From Olleya aquimaris (GTDB lineage Bacteria; Bacteroidota; Bacteroidia; Flavobacteriales; Flavobacteriaceae): a stretch of 64,000 bases of DNA. The stretch lies in NCBI RefSeq assembly GCF_003259525.1, contig NZ_QLLO01000001.1:546029-610028 (forward strand). Direction: 5' to 3'. Every line of letters begins with the position of its first letter. Position 1 is the first letter of the stretch. The notes beneath the pieces are model-generated. The model had not been told where the DNA came from and ran no database searches. It saw nothing but the letters and a program-made list of their open reading frames with translations. Below, one piece after another: positions 18,289 through 27,214 of the stretch. The position numbers and the translations under genes were made by a program.

Positions 18289-21200
18289 ATTTATTTTATA
18301 TAGTATCCTTTGCTTGCTTTTTTTGGGTTGTAACAAAAATGCCAATAAACAATTTGATGTTTTAAGTCCAGATAAATCAGGTATTCATTTTTCTAATACT
18401 TTAAAAGATACTTTAGGTCAGAATATTTTAGATTATTTATACTATTATAATGGTGGAGGAGTAGCAATAGGAGACATCAATAACGATAATCTTCCTGATA
18501 TTTTCTTTACCTCAAATCAGCAAAAAAACAAACTGTATATAAACAAAGGCAATCTTCAATTTGAAGACATATCTTTTAACGCTAAAATTGAAGGTGAAAA
18601 TACGTGGAGTACAGGTGTTGCTATGGCAGATGTAAATAACGATGGTTTGTTAGATATTTATGTGTGTGCAGTTGTTGGTATTAATGGCTTTGTTGGTTCT
18701 AACGAGCTATTTATTAATAATGGTGACTTAACCTTTACAGAAAGTGCAAACGCTTATGGTTTAGATTTTGATAATTACAGCTCTTCTGCTACGTTTTTTG
18801 ATTACGATTTAGATGGCGATTTAGATATGTACTTATTAAATCATGCTATTCATTCTGAAGAATCTTTTGGAAAAGCCAGTATTAGAAATAACAGAACTTA
18901 CGAAAGTGGCGATAAATTACTTAAAAACAATAACGGAAAATTTGTTGATGTAAGTGAGGAAGCAGGTATTTATGGAGGCGCAAATGGTTATGGTTTAGGG
19001 CTGGCAATTTCAGATTTTAATGCGGATGGCTTTCCAGATATTTATGTAAGTAACGATTTTCATGAAGACGATTACTACTATTTAAACAATGGAAATGGCA
19101 CTTTTACCGAAACATTAAAAACACATTTTGGACATGTTAGTAAGTTTTCAATGGGTAATGATGCTGCAGATGTTAATAATGATGGTTTTCCAGATTTAAT
19201 TACTTTAGATATGTTGCCTGAAGACGAAAAGGTACTAAAATCTTCTGCTGGAGACGATAATATTCAAATTCAAAATTTACGTATAAAGCAATATGGTTAC
19301 CACTATCAGTATGCAAGAAATATGCTTCAAATTAACCAAAATGGAGGCAGTTTTACCGAAACAGCTCTAATGAGTAATCTTGCTGCTACAGATTGGAGTT
19401 GGAGTCCGTTAATTGCAGATTTTAATCAGGATGCTAAACAAGATATTTTTATTGCAAACGGAATTCCTAAACGACCAAATGATTTAGATTATATAAAATA
19501 CATTTCAAATAGTCAGGTTAAAAAGAAAATGGAAACCACAAACCTAATCGATAAAGAAGCTCTAAACTTTATGCCTGACGGTAAATTGAAAAATAATTTT
19601 TTTGAAGGTGATTCAGATTTAAAATTTAATAATAAAACCCAAGATTGGGTTAGCCAAAATGCTACTTATTCTACAGGTTCCGCTTATGGCGATTTAGATA
19701 ATGATGGCGATTTAGACATCATAACCAACAATATAAATGCTCCAGCAAGTATTTATATTAACACAACTAATGCTTCAAAAAACTACCTAAAACTAAAGTT
19801 TAAATACACTAATAAAAACCGTTTTGGTATTGGTGCTAAAGCCATAATATATCATAAAAATAAGTTGCAATCTAAAGAGTTGTATGTACAACGTGGTTTT
19901 CAATCGTCCTCTCAACCTATTTTGCATTTTGGTCTAGATTCTATAAAAACCATCGATTCAATAAAAGTTATTTGGCCTAACAAAACGTTTCAAACATTAA
20001 AAAATGTAGCCTCAAATCAGACTTTAGATGTTTCAATAGATAATCCAAAAGCACATGATTATAAGGTTGCAACTACCAATAATCATTCTGTTTTTAATTT
20101 AGAGGAAGACAATTTAGGAATCAATTACACACATTCCGAAAATAATTATATAGATTCTAACAGAAATAAATTAATTCCATATCAAATTTCAGATAGAGGT
20201 CCAGCACTTGCTATTGGCGATTTAAATAATGATGGTAAAGCAGATTTGTATTTAGGAAACGGAAAACATAATGCTTCAGAAATATATTTACAAAACGAAT
20301 CTGGATTTATAAAATTTGAAGACAGCTTACTTACCAAACAGGCTTTAATTGAAGATAATTCAGCCATTATTTCAGATTTTAATAACGATAATAGTAACGA
20401 TTTGCTGGTAGCTTCTGGTGGTGGAGAATTTTTTGGTAAATCTAAAGCCCTTCAAAATAATTTATACACAACTGCTAATAACAGTTTACAAGCATTACCA
20501 TTTCCAGAAGGTTTTGAGGATACTTCGGTTATTAAAGCAATGGATTATGATGCAGATGGAGATTTAGATGTTTTTGTTGGAAATGCCTCGATGTCTAACG
20601 ATTTTGGGAACAGTCCAAAAAGTTACATCTTAGAAAATAACAAAGGGACTTTCTCTAAAAAATCGTTAGGTAAATTAGGCATGGTTAGAGATGCCATTTG
20701 GACCGATTTTAATAACGATAATAAACAAGATTTAATTGTAGTTGGCGAGTGGATGCAACCCTTGTTTTTAGAGAATACTAATGGCGAATTTATAGATAAG
20801 TCCAGCAATTATATCTCCAATCCACTAAACGGATTATGGCGTGCAATTATACCTTTTGATATAGATGGAGATGGCGATTTAGATTATCTGCTTGGAAATT
20901 GGGGAACCAACTCAAAATTTAAAGCTTCAGAAGCGTTTCCTATGCTTATGTACTATTCAGATTTTGATAATAACAACAAAACGGAAACCCTTTTAGCTAT
21001 CGAGAAAAATGGTGTGTATTATCCGCAAGAAGGATTAGATGAGTTAAGTTCACAATTGGTAAGTCTTACTAAAAAGAAGTTTACTACCTATAAAGACTTT
21101 GCAGGAAAACCTATTAACCAAGTTTTTGATGAGGCAGTTTTAAATAAAGCAACCACGTTGAAGGTACATACGTTAGCATCTGGATTTTTAAGGAATACCA

Positions 21201-21520
21201 ATGGTAAATTTAAGTTTGTTCCGTTTAATAATCAATTACAAGTATCACCAATTAATTGTTTCACAAAACTCAAAATATCTGGTAAAGAACAAGTGCTTTG
21301 TGCAGGAAATTACTTTGGCGTAAAACCTTATCATGGCAGATTTGATGGTTTTTTAGGTGCACTAATTCAAAATGAAAATGAGATTAAATTAGGAAACACG
21401 CTAGGTTTAAACTTTTTTAATAAAGCGGTTACAAAACTAGACACAATAACAATAAATAATAAACAATATTTAATTGCTGTAATACATAATGAAGCTATTC
21501 AAATTTATCAAATACAATAA
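18281..21520 (+). CDS. VCBS-repeat / ASPIC-UnbV lipoprotein 2
   Basis: A 1079-residue paralogue of the preceding gene: lipobox FLGC (C17), about 12 acidic blade motifs (for example ADVNNDGLLDIY, FDYDLDGDLDMY, GDLDNDGDLDI) and a central ASPIC/UnbV segment with RGFQSSSQPILHFG. The domain order matches that of the first protein along its whole length, including the shared NGGGVAIGDINND and FVDVSEEAGI motifs, so the pair arose by tandem duplication, but the sequences are well diverged. It overlaps the upstream gene by 8 bases and the downstream haloperoxidase-like gene by 32 bases, which implies coupled translation of all three. Confidence 0.88.
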   Translation: MNKFILYSILCLLFLGCNKNANKQFDVLSPDKSGIHFSNTLKDTLGQNILDYLYYYNGGGVAIGDINNDNLPDIFFTSNQQKNKLYINKGNLQFEDISFNAKIEGENTWSTGVAMADVNNDGLLDIYVCAVVGINGFVGSNELFINNGDLTFTESANAYGLDFDNYSSSATFFDYDLDGDLDMYLLNHAIHSEESFGKASIRNNRTYESGDKLLKNNNGKFVDVSEEAGIYGGANGYGLGLAISDFNADGFPDIYVSNDFHEDDYYYLNNGNGTFTETLKTHFGHVSKFSMGNDAADVNNDGFPDLITLDMLPEDEKVLKSSAGDDNIQIQNLRIKQYGYHYQYARNMLQINQNGGSFTETALMSNLAATDWSWSPLIADFNQDAKQDIFIANGIPKRPNDLDYIKYISNSQVKKKMETTNLIDKEALNFMPDGKLKNNFFEGDSDLKFNNKTQDWVSQNATYSTGSAYGDLDNDGDLDIITNNINAPASIYINTTNASKNYLKLKFKYTNKNRFGIGAKAIIYHKNKLQSKELYVQRGFQSSSQPILHFGLDSIKTIDSIKVIWPNKTFQTLKNVASNQTLDVSIDNPKAHDYKVATTNNHSVFNLEEDNLGINYTHSENNYIDSNRNKLIPYQISDRGPALAIGDLNNDGKADLYLGNGKHNASEIYLQNESGFIKFEDSLLTKQALIEDNSAIISDFNNDNSNDLLVASGGGEFFGKSKALQNNLYTTANNSLQALPFPEGFEDTSVIKAMDYDADGDLDVFVGNASMSNDFGNSPKSYILENNKGTFSKKSLGKLGMVRDAIWTDFNNDNKQDLIVVGEWMQPLFLENTNGEFIDKSSNYISNPLNGLWRAIIPFDIDGDGDLDYLLGNWGTNSKFKASEAFPMLMYYSDFDNNNKTETLLAIEKNGVYYPQEGLDELSSQLVSLTKKKFTTYKDFAGKPINQVFDEAVLNKATTLKVHTLASGFLRNTNGKFKFVPFNNQLQVSPINCFTKLKISGKEQVLCAGNYFGVKPYHGRFDGFLGALIQNENEIKLGNTLGLNFFNKAVTKLDTITINNKQYLIAVIHNEAIQIYQIQ

Positions 21521-22832
21521 AATAATTGCAATACTTACAATAAGTATGTTATTACATAGCTGTAATACCAAACAAGAACCTATTGATATAACTGCAAACG
21601 ATTTTTACAATGGTGTAGATCTTGTAACGCAAATAATGGTACACGATATTTTTTCGCCACCTGTTGCTAGCCGAATTTACGCGTACCCAAACATTGCTGC
21701 TTTCGAAATAATAGCACAAAATGATAGTGCTTATAAATCTTTAGCAGGACAATTAAAAGGACTAAAACCAATTCCTAAAGCAAATTCTAAAGATGTTAAT
21801 CTTAAAGTAGCAGCATTAGTTGCACATATGGAGTTAAGTAAATCGCTTGTTTTTTCTGAAGAAAAAGTAATACAATACAGAGATAGTTTATATAATATTT
21901 GGAGTAATAAAAACCTAAAACAATTTGAAGCTTCTAAAGACTATGGATTACAAGTAGTAAAAAGTTTAAAAACTTGGATTGATGTAGATAATTACCACCA
22001 AACAAGAACCATGCATAAGTACAATGTAGATGCAGATAATCCGTCGCGTTGGCAACCTACACCTCCAGCTTATATGGATGGTATTGAACCACATTGGAAA
22101 AAAATTAGAACCTTAGTTTTGGATTCTGCTTCGCAATATAAACCCGTTCCTCCTCCAGAATTTTCTTTAAAAAAGGACTCCCAGTTTTATAAAGAACTTT
22201 TAGAAGTGTATAATGTAAGTCAAGACATAACCCAAAAAGGAGATACCTCTAAAGAAATCGAAATTGCACAATTCTGGGATTGTAATCCTTATGTATCTGT
22301 AACACGTGGACACTTAATGTTTGCTACAAAAAAAATCACTCCAGGAGCACACTGGATTGGCATTACAAAAATTGCCTGTAAAAAAAGTGATTACGATTTT
22401 GAAGAAGCAGTATATGCGTTTACAAAAACATCCATTGCTATTTTTGATGGTTTTATTAGTTGTTGGGACGAAAAATACAGAAGTAATTTAATTAGACCAG
22501 AAACTTTAATTAATCAACATATAGACGAAACCTGGAAACCTATTTTGCAAACACCACCTTTTCCAGAATATACAAGCGGACATTCTGTTGTGTCTGGAGC
22601 AGCTTCAACCGTATTAACAACAATTTTTGGAGATAATTACTCATTTGATGATGATACTGAAGTGCCTTATGGTTTACCAATTCGATCATTTGCTTCATTT
22701 AATAAAGCAGCAGAAGAAGCTGCTGTTAGTAGATTATATGGCGGAATTCATTACAGGGCTGCTATAGACGAAGGGCTTACACAAGGAAGAAAAGTGGGGA
22801 ATTTAGTGGCTAATAATGTGAAAATGAAATAA
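21489..22832 (+). CDS. Vanadium-dependent haloperoxidase / PAP2-like lipoprotein
   Basis: A 447-residue lipoprotein (lipobox LHSC, C25) of the vanadium haloperoxidase/acid phosphatase superfamily. The oxyanion-binding residues are present: K329-x6-R336-P337, then SGH (363-365) and SR-x5-H (S414, R415, H421). The canonical PSGH reads TSGH here. The fold binds either vanadate (halide oxidation) or phosphate (phosphomonoester hydrolysis), and sequence does not separate them. The start at 21489 overlaps the VCBS gene by 32 bases but is needed for a signal peptide with a lysine-rich n-region. Export to the periplasm or outer membrane is likely, with the VCBS proteins as natural partners. Confidence 0.85.
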   Translation: MKLFKFIKYNKIIAILTISMLLHSCNTKQEPIDITANDFYNGVDLVTQIMVHDIFSPPVASRIYAYPNIAAFEIIAQNDSAYKSLAGQLKGLKPIPKANSKDVNLKVAALVAHMELSKSLVFSEEKVIQYRDSLYNIWSNKNLKQFEASKDYGLQVVKSLKTWIDVDNYHQTRTMHKYNVDADNPSRWQPTPPAYMDGIEPHWKKIRTLVLDSASQYKPVPPPEFSLKKDSQFYKELLEVYNVSQDITQKGDTSKEIEIAQFWDCNPYVSVTRGHLMFATKKITPGAHWIGITKIACKKSDYDFEEAVYAFTKTSIAIFDGFISCWDEKYRSNLIRPETLINQHIDETWKPILQTPPFPEYTSGHSVVSGAASTVLTTIFGDNYSFDDDTEVPYGLPIRSFASFNKAAEEAAVSRLYGGIHYRAAIDEGLTQGRKVGNLVANNVKMK

Positions 22833-22837
22833 TTTAA

Positions 22838-23743
22838 ATGAAGAAAACTAGCTTATATATTATCTTAATAATAGCAGTATTTACTGCTAGTTGGTATTTT
22901 TTAATTAAAGATTACGATTATAAAGTAACGTTTAAAACAACGCATGCTCCAGGAACCGTTTATTCTACATTAATTGGCTGGAATAATTGGGAACCAAATT
23001 CTACACAAGCAGTAACAACCATTTCAAAAAAACCGTTTTCAGAAATTGAACAAAACCTGAAAGTTTCAGACTCAATTATAAACATTAAATGGTCAATACA
23101 TAAAGAGTCCGATTCCATCACAAAAGTAACAGCGTTATTAAAGGATACAGAACATAGTTTTATTCAAAAATTAAAAGTGCCATTTACTAAAACAGATTTT
23201 GTAAAACGAAGTATTAATACTGTTAGCAAAATAAGAAAAGGATTAAAAATCCATGAAGAAGAATACAAAGTATCTTCAGTTACAAAAGAAGTTTTTCCTG
23301 CTCAAAATTGTGCTTACATAACTTTATCTGGTAAGTTAAACGAAAAAGCTAAGCTAATGATGACGCATACCATAGATGTCATGAATTATATAAGAAATAA
23401 TGAATTGCAATTAACTGGACATCCTTTTTTAGAGGTAACCAATTGGAATCAAAAAGAAGATATAATGACTTTCGATTTTTGTTTTCCTATTGCAAAACAA
23501 GATAGTTACCCAAAATCTGAAATGGTAAAAATTAAAACTTCAGATAAAAAAGAAGCTATAAAAACCATGTTTAATGGTAATTATAGAATTTCAGATAGAG
23601 CATGGTTTTCATTAATCGATTATGCAAAAAATAAAAATATTGCTATAAACGAATTGCCAATAGAAGTGTTTTTAAATGATCCGCATTCTGGAGGAAACGA
23701 ATTAGAATGGGAAGCAGAAGTATTTATGCCAATTAAAAAATAA
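22838..23743 (+). CDS. Membrane-anchored GyrI-like / SRPBCC-like protein
   Basis: A 301-residue protein with one N-terminal membrane segment (about 5-23) and the rest outside the cytoplasm. The first half (about 28-140) resembles a polyketide-cyclase/SRPBCC-like pocket (APGTVYSTLIGWNNWEPN). The second half (about 145-300) looks like a GyrI-like small-molecule-binding domain, ending LNDPHSGGNELEWEAEVFMP. GyrI-like domains bind small ligands, often as the effector part of regulators, but no DNA-binding domain is present. The ligand is unknown. It is 5 bases downstream of the haloperoxidase-like gene and 6 bases upstream of the GH97 gene, so it belongs to the same transcript. Confidence 0.7.
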   Translation: MKKTSLYIILIIAVFTASWYFLIKDYDYKVTFKTTHAPGTVYSTLIGWNNWEPNSTQAVTTISKKPFSEIEQNLKVSDSIINIKWSIHKESDSITKVTALLKDTEHSFIQKLKVPFTKTDFVKRSINTVSKIRKGLKIHEEEYKVSSVTKEVFPAQNCAYITLSGKLNEKAKLMMTHTIDVMNYIRNNELQLTGHPFLEVTNWNQKEDIMTFDFCFPIAKQDSYPKSEMVKIKTSDKKEAIKTMFNGNYRISDRAWFSLIDYAKNKNIAINELPIEVFLNDPHSGGNELEWEAEVFMPIKK

Positions 23744-23749
23744 CTCATT

Positions 23750-25876
23750 ATGAAAAATAATTCTTATGTATTATTAATACTAGTTACATTTATTTTGGTA
23801 GCATGTAGCACGTCTAATAATACTACTGTTATTACATCGCCAGATAAAAATATTTCTATAGAATTTGGGTTGTCAAAAACAGGTGAGCCAATGTATATAG
23901 TGTCTCACAAAAACAAAACAATTATAGATACCTCGTACATAAGTTTTGATTTTAAAGATTTACCTTCATTAAAAAGTGATTTTAAAATAATAAAAACAAC
24001 ATCAGGATCTTCAGATGAAACTTGGCAAATGCCTTGGGGAGAACAATTAGAAGTTAGAGACAATTATAACGAATTGGTTGTTTTTTTAGAAGAACAATCC
24101 AATAAAAAACGACAATTAAACATCCACTTTAAAGTATACAACGATGGTTTAGGTTTTAGGTATGAATTTCCTGAACAAGCAAACTTAAAAGATATTTTAA
24201 TTACAGACGAAAACACACAGTTTAACCTCACAGGAAACCATAAAGTATGGTGGATTCCTGGAGATTGGGATATTTATGAGCATTTATATAATCAAACAAA
24301 TTTTGCAGATATTGATGCACTTTCTAAACAAAACCATCCAAATTTATCAGCAACATATATTCCAGAAAATGCTGTAAATACTCCAGTTACAATGAAAACT
24401 GATGATGGTTTGTACTTAAGTTTTCATGAGGCAGATTTAACTAATTATGCTGGTATGACGCTAAAAGTAGATGCTGACAATTTAAGTATGACTAGTGCCT
24501 TGGTAGGATCTGAAAGATTAGGCGGAAAAGCAAAAGTAACAGTGCCATTCAATACACCTTGGAGAACTATTCAAATAGCCGAAAAAGCTGGCGATTTAAT
24601 AGAATCTAAAATGATATTAAATCTTAACGATCCAAACGCAATTGGCGATGTTAGTTATTTTACACCAATGAAATACGTTGGTATTTGGTGGGAAATGCAT
24701 ATTGGTAAATCCACTTGGGATTTAGAAGGAAGCCAAGACATGAACACTTATACAACAGGTAAAGTTGGGACTTCGCGTCATGGAGCTAACACAGAAAATG
24801 CGAAACGGTTTATAGATTTTGCATCTGCAAATGGTATTAAAGGTCTGTTAGTTGAAGGCTGGAATACAGGTTGGGACAAATGGATAAGTAATGACAGAGA
24901 AGGTGTTTTCGATTTTATGACGCCTTATCCAGATTACAATTTTCCAAAAGTTATGGATTATGCTAAAGCTAAAGGTGTTGAGGTGATTATGCATCACGAA
25001 ACCTCTGCTGCACCACTTACTTACGAAAAACAAATGGATGTAGCTTATGATTTTATGAAGTCGAATAATATTAATTCGGTTAAAACAGGTTACGTTGGTA
25101 AAATAATTCCAAAAGGAGAATACCATCATGGACAATGGATGGTCAATCATTATCAAAAAGTTTTAGAAGAAGCTGCTAAAAAGAAAATTGCAGTTAATGC
25201 ACACGAGCCAATAAAAGCAACAGGAAAACGCAGAACGTATCCAAATGCTATTGCAAGAGAAGGGCTAAGAGGTCAAGAGTTTAATGCTTGGGCTTCAGAT
25301 GGCGGAAATCCACCAAACCATATTCCAACTGTTGCGTTTACCAGAATGTTATCTGGTCCAATAGATTATACTCCTGGTGTATTTAATATTAAGTTTAACG
25401 AGTTTAAAAAAGACAATCAGGTCAATACAACCTTGGCACATCAATTAGCCTTGTATGTTGTTATTTATAGTCCATTACAAATGGCTTGCGATTTACCAGA
25501 ACATTATATGAAAAATGGTAAAATACATCCAGCATTTCAATTTATTACAGATGTTGGTGTCGATTGGCAACAATCTAAGGTGTTAAGTGGCGAAATAGGA
25601 GAACATGTAACTATTGCTAGACAAGAAAAAAATACTGGCAACTGGTTTGTAGGAGGTGTTACAAATGAAAATGAAAGAACAGAATCTCTAACTTTCGATT
25701 TTTTAGAAGAAGGCATTAACTATAAAGCTACAGTTTACAAAGACACTAATAAATCACATTGGGACACCAATCCAGAAGCTTATACAATTGAAACTTTAAA
25801 ATTAACTAAAGATTCAGTTTTAGATATTAAACTAGCTTCAGGTGGAGGTTTTGCAATAAGTATCAAAAAAAAATAA
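23750..25876 (+). CDS. GH97 alpha-glucosidase lipoprotein (SusB type)
   Basis: A 708-residue GH97 enzyme with lipobox LVAC (C19): N-terminal beta-sandwich (about 25-285), catalytic barrel (about 290-600) and C-terminal beta domain. Glutamates E417 (HHETSA), E486 (NAHEPIKATG) and E510 (GQEFNAW) have the spacing (69 and 24 residues) of the calcium-linked, base and acid glutamates of Bacteroides SusB, which places it in the inverting alpha-glucosidase branch and not the retaining alpha-galactosidase branch. It releases glucose from alpha-glucosides in the periplasm. The aglycone range is not visible, but context suggests sucrose-, trehalose- or maltose-like substrates. Confidence 0.93.
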   Translation: MKNNSYVLLILVTFILVACSTSNNTTVITSPDKNISIEFGLSKTGEPMYIVSHKNKTIIDTSYISFDFKDLPSLKSDFKIIKTTSGSSDETWQMPWGEQLEVRDNYNELVVFLEEQSNKKRQLNIHFKVYNDGLGFRYEFPEQANLKDILITDENTQFNLTGNHKVWWIPGDWDIYEHLYNQTNFADIDALSKQNHPNLSATYIPENAVNTPVTMKTDDGLYLSFHEADLTNYAGMTLKVDADNLSMTSALVGSERLGGKAKVTVPFNTPWRTIQIAEKAGDLIESKMILNLNDPNAIGDVSYFTPMKYVGIWWEMHIGKSTWDLEGSQDMNTYTTGKVGTSRHGANTENAKRFIDFASANGIKGLLVEGWNTGWDKWISNDREGVFDFMTPYPDYNFPKVMDYAKAKGVEVIMHHETSAAPLTYEKQMDVAYDFMKSNNINSVKTGYVGKIIPKGEYHHGQWMVNHYQKVLEEAAKKKIAVNAHEPIKATGKRRTYPNAIAREGLRGQEFNAWASDGGNPPNHIPTVAFTRMLSGPIDYTPGVFNIKFNEFKKDNQVNTTLAHQLALYVVIYSPLQMACDLPEHYMKNGKIHPAFQFITDVGVDWQQSKVLSGEIGEHVTIARQEKNTGNWFVGGVTNENERTESLTFDFLEEGINYKATVYKDTNKSHWDTNPEAYTIETLKLTKDSVLDIKLASGGGFAISIKKK

Positions 25877-25891
25877 CTAATACACTAAGAC

Positions 25892-27205
25892 ATGGAAATA
25901 AAAAAACCTAGATTATCCTTTTGGCAAATTTTTAATATGAATGTCGGATTCTTAGGGATTCAATATAGTTTTGGTTTACAGCAAACTGCTATAAATCCAA
26001 TCTTTTTGTATTTAGGAGCACCAGAAGAGATGTTACCTATTTTAAATATTGCAGGACCTGTTACAGGATTATTAGTGCAGCCTATTATTGGAGCCATGTC
26101 AGATAAGACATGGTCTAATCGTTGGGGAAGACGAAAGCCTTATTTCTTAATTGGAGCCTTGTTAGGTAGTCTGTGCTTATTTGCATTTCCGCATAGTCCA
26201 GTACTTTGGTTTGCAGTAGGTTTATTATGGATTCTAGATGCTGGAAACAATATGGCAATGGAGCCTTATCGTGCGTTTGTTGGAGATAAATTACCAGAAA
26301 AACAGTTAAGTTTAGGATTTCAAATGCAAAGCTTATTTGTTGGAGCAGGAATTTTACTAGCCAATGGTTCCATTGTTTTATTTCAATATTTATTTGGAGG
26401 AGACTCTGTAGAAGTTGCAGGTACTATACCACAATGGCTATATTATTCATTTTACATTGGTGCTTTCTTGTCTTTAACAACCATTTTATGGTCGGTTTTT
26501 AAAACACCAGAAATTCCACCAAGTAAAGAGGAACTAGCAGATATTAATGCTATAAAAGCATTACCACTTAAAAAGCGTATATCACAACCTTTTGCAGAAA
26601 TTGCCGAAGCTATAAAACAAATGCCAAAATTTATGTGGAAAATTGGAGCTGTATATCTATTTCAATGGTATGCACTCTTTATTTACTGGCAATTTACAAC
26701 ACCATTATTTAAACTAACTCTTGGCTATTCAACATCTGAAGCAGCATCACAAGCAGCAAAAATGAGTTTAACCTACAACATAGTAACTATGGTAGTGGCT
26801 CTTGCTTTAGTGCCATTAACTTTACGTTTTGGAGGTAAAAAAGTTTATGCCTTAAGTTTAGTAGGTACAGCAATCGCTTTATTTACAATACCATTTATTT
26901 CAGATCCAATGTTAGTACTTGTACCAATGGTTTTATTTGGAATAGGTTGGGCTGCAATGATGGGAATTCCTTACACAATGGTTTCAAAAATTGTACCTCA
27001 AGACAGAAGAGGTGTGTATATGGGTATTTTAAATATGATGATTGTTATTCCAATGTTTATACAAACGCTAACTTTTGGTCCAATTTATAAATATATATTA
27101 GGAGGAAGTGCTGTAAACGCCATGTTATTTGCTGGTGTATTTTTTATTATAGCAGCTTTTTTAGCGTTTCGATTAAATGAAAAAAAAACGATAGTTAACA
27201 ATTAA
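25892..27205 (+). CDS. MFS disaccharide transporter, SLC45/GPH-like
   Basis: A 437-residue inner-membrane transporter with about 12 helices, related to SLC45/plant-sucrose-type and GPH carriers: GLQQTAINPIFLYLGA in helix 1, QPIIGAMSDKTWSNRWGRRKP between helices 2 and 3 (the RWGRRKP motif is typical), then NNMAMEPYRAFVGD. Characterised relatives carry sucrose, maltose or other glucosides, usually with protons. It lies 15 bases after the GH97 gene and 9 bases before the trehalase gene. If it imports an intact disaccharide, that would feed the phosphorylase at 30246. Confidence 0.88.
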   Translation: MEIKKPRLSFWQIFNMNVGFLGIQYSFGLQQTAINPIFLYLGAPEEMLPILNIAGPVTGLLVQPIIGAMSDKTWSNRWGRRKPYFLIGALLGSLCLFAFPHSPVLWFAVGLLWILDAGNNMAMEPYRAFVGDKLPEKQLSLGFQMQSLFVGAGILLANGSIVLFQYLFGGDSVEVAGTIPQWLYYSFYIGAFLSLTTILWSVFKTPEIPPSKEELADINAIKALPLKKRISQPFAEIAEAIKQMPKFMWKIGAVYLFQWYALFIYWQFTTPLFKLTLGYSTSEAASQAAKMSLTYNIVTMVVALALVPLTLRFGGKKVYALSLVGTAIALFTIPFISDPMLVLVPMVLFGIGWAAMMGIPYTMVSKIVPQDRRGVYMGILNMMIVIPMFIQTLTFGPIYKYILGGSAVNAMLFAGVFFIIAAFLAFRLNEKKTIVNN

Positions 27206-27214
27206 TCATTTGTC

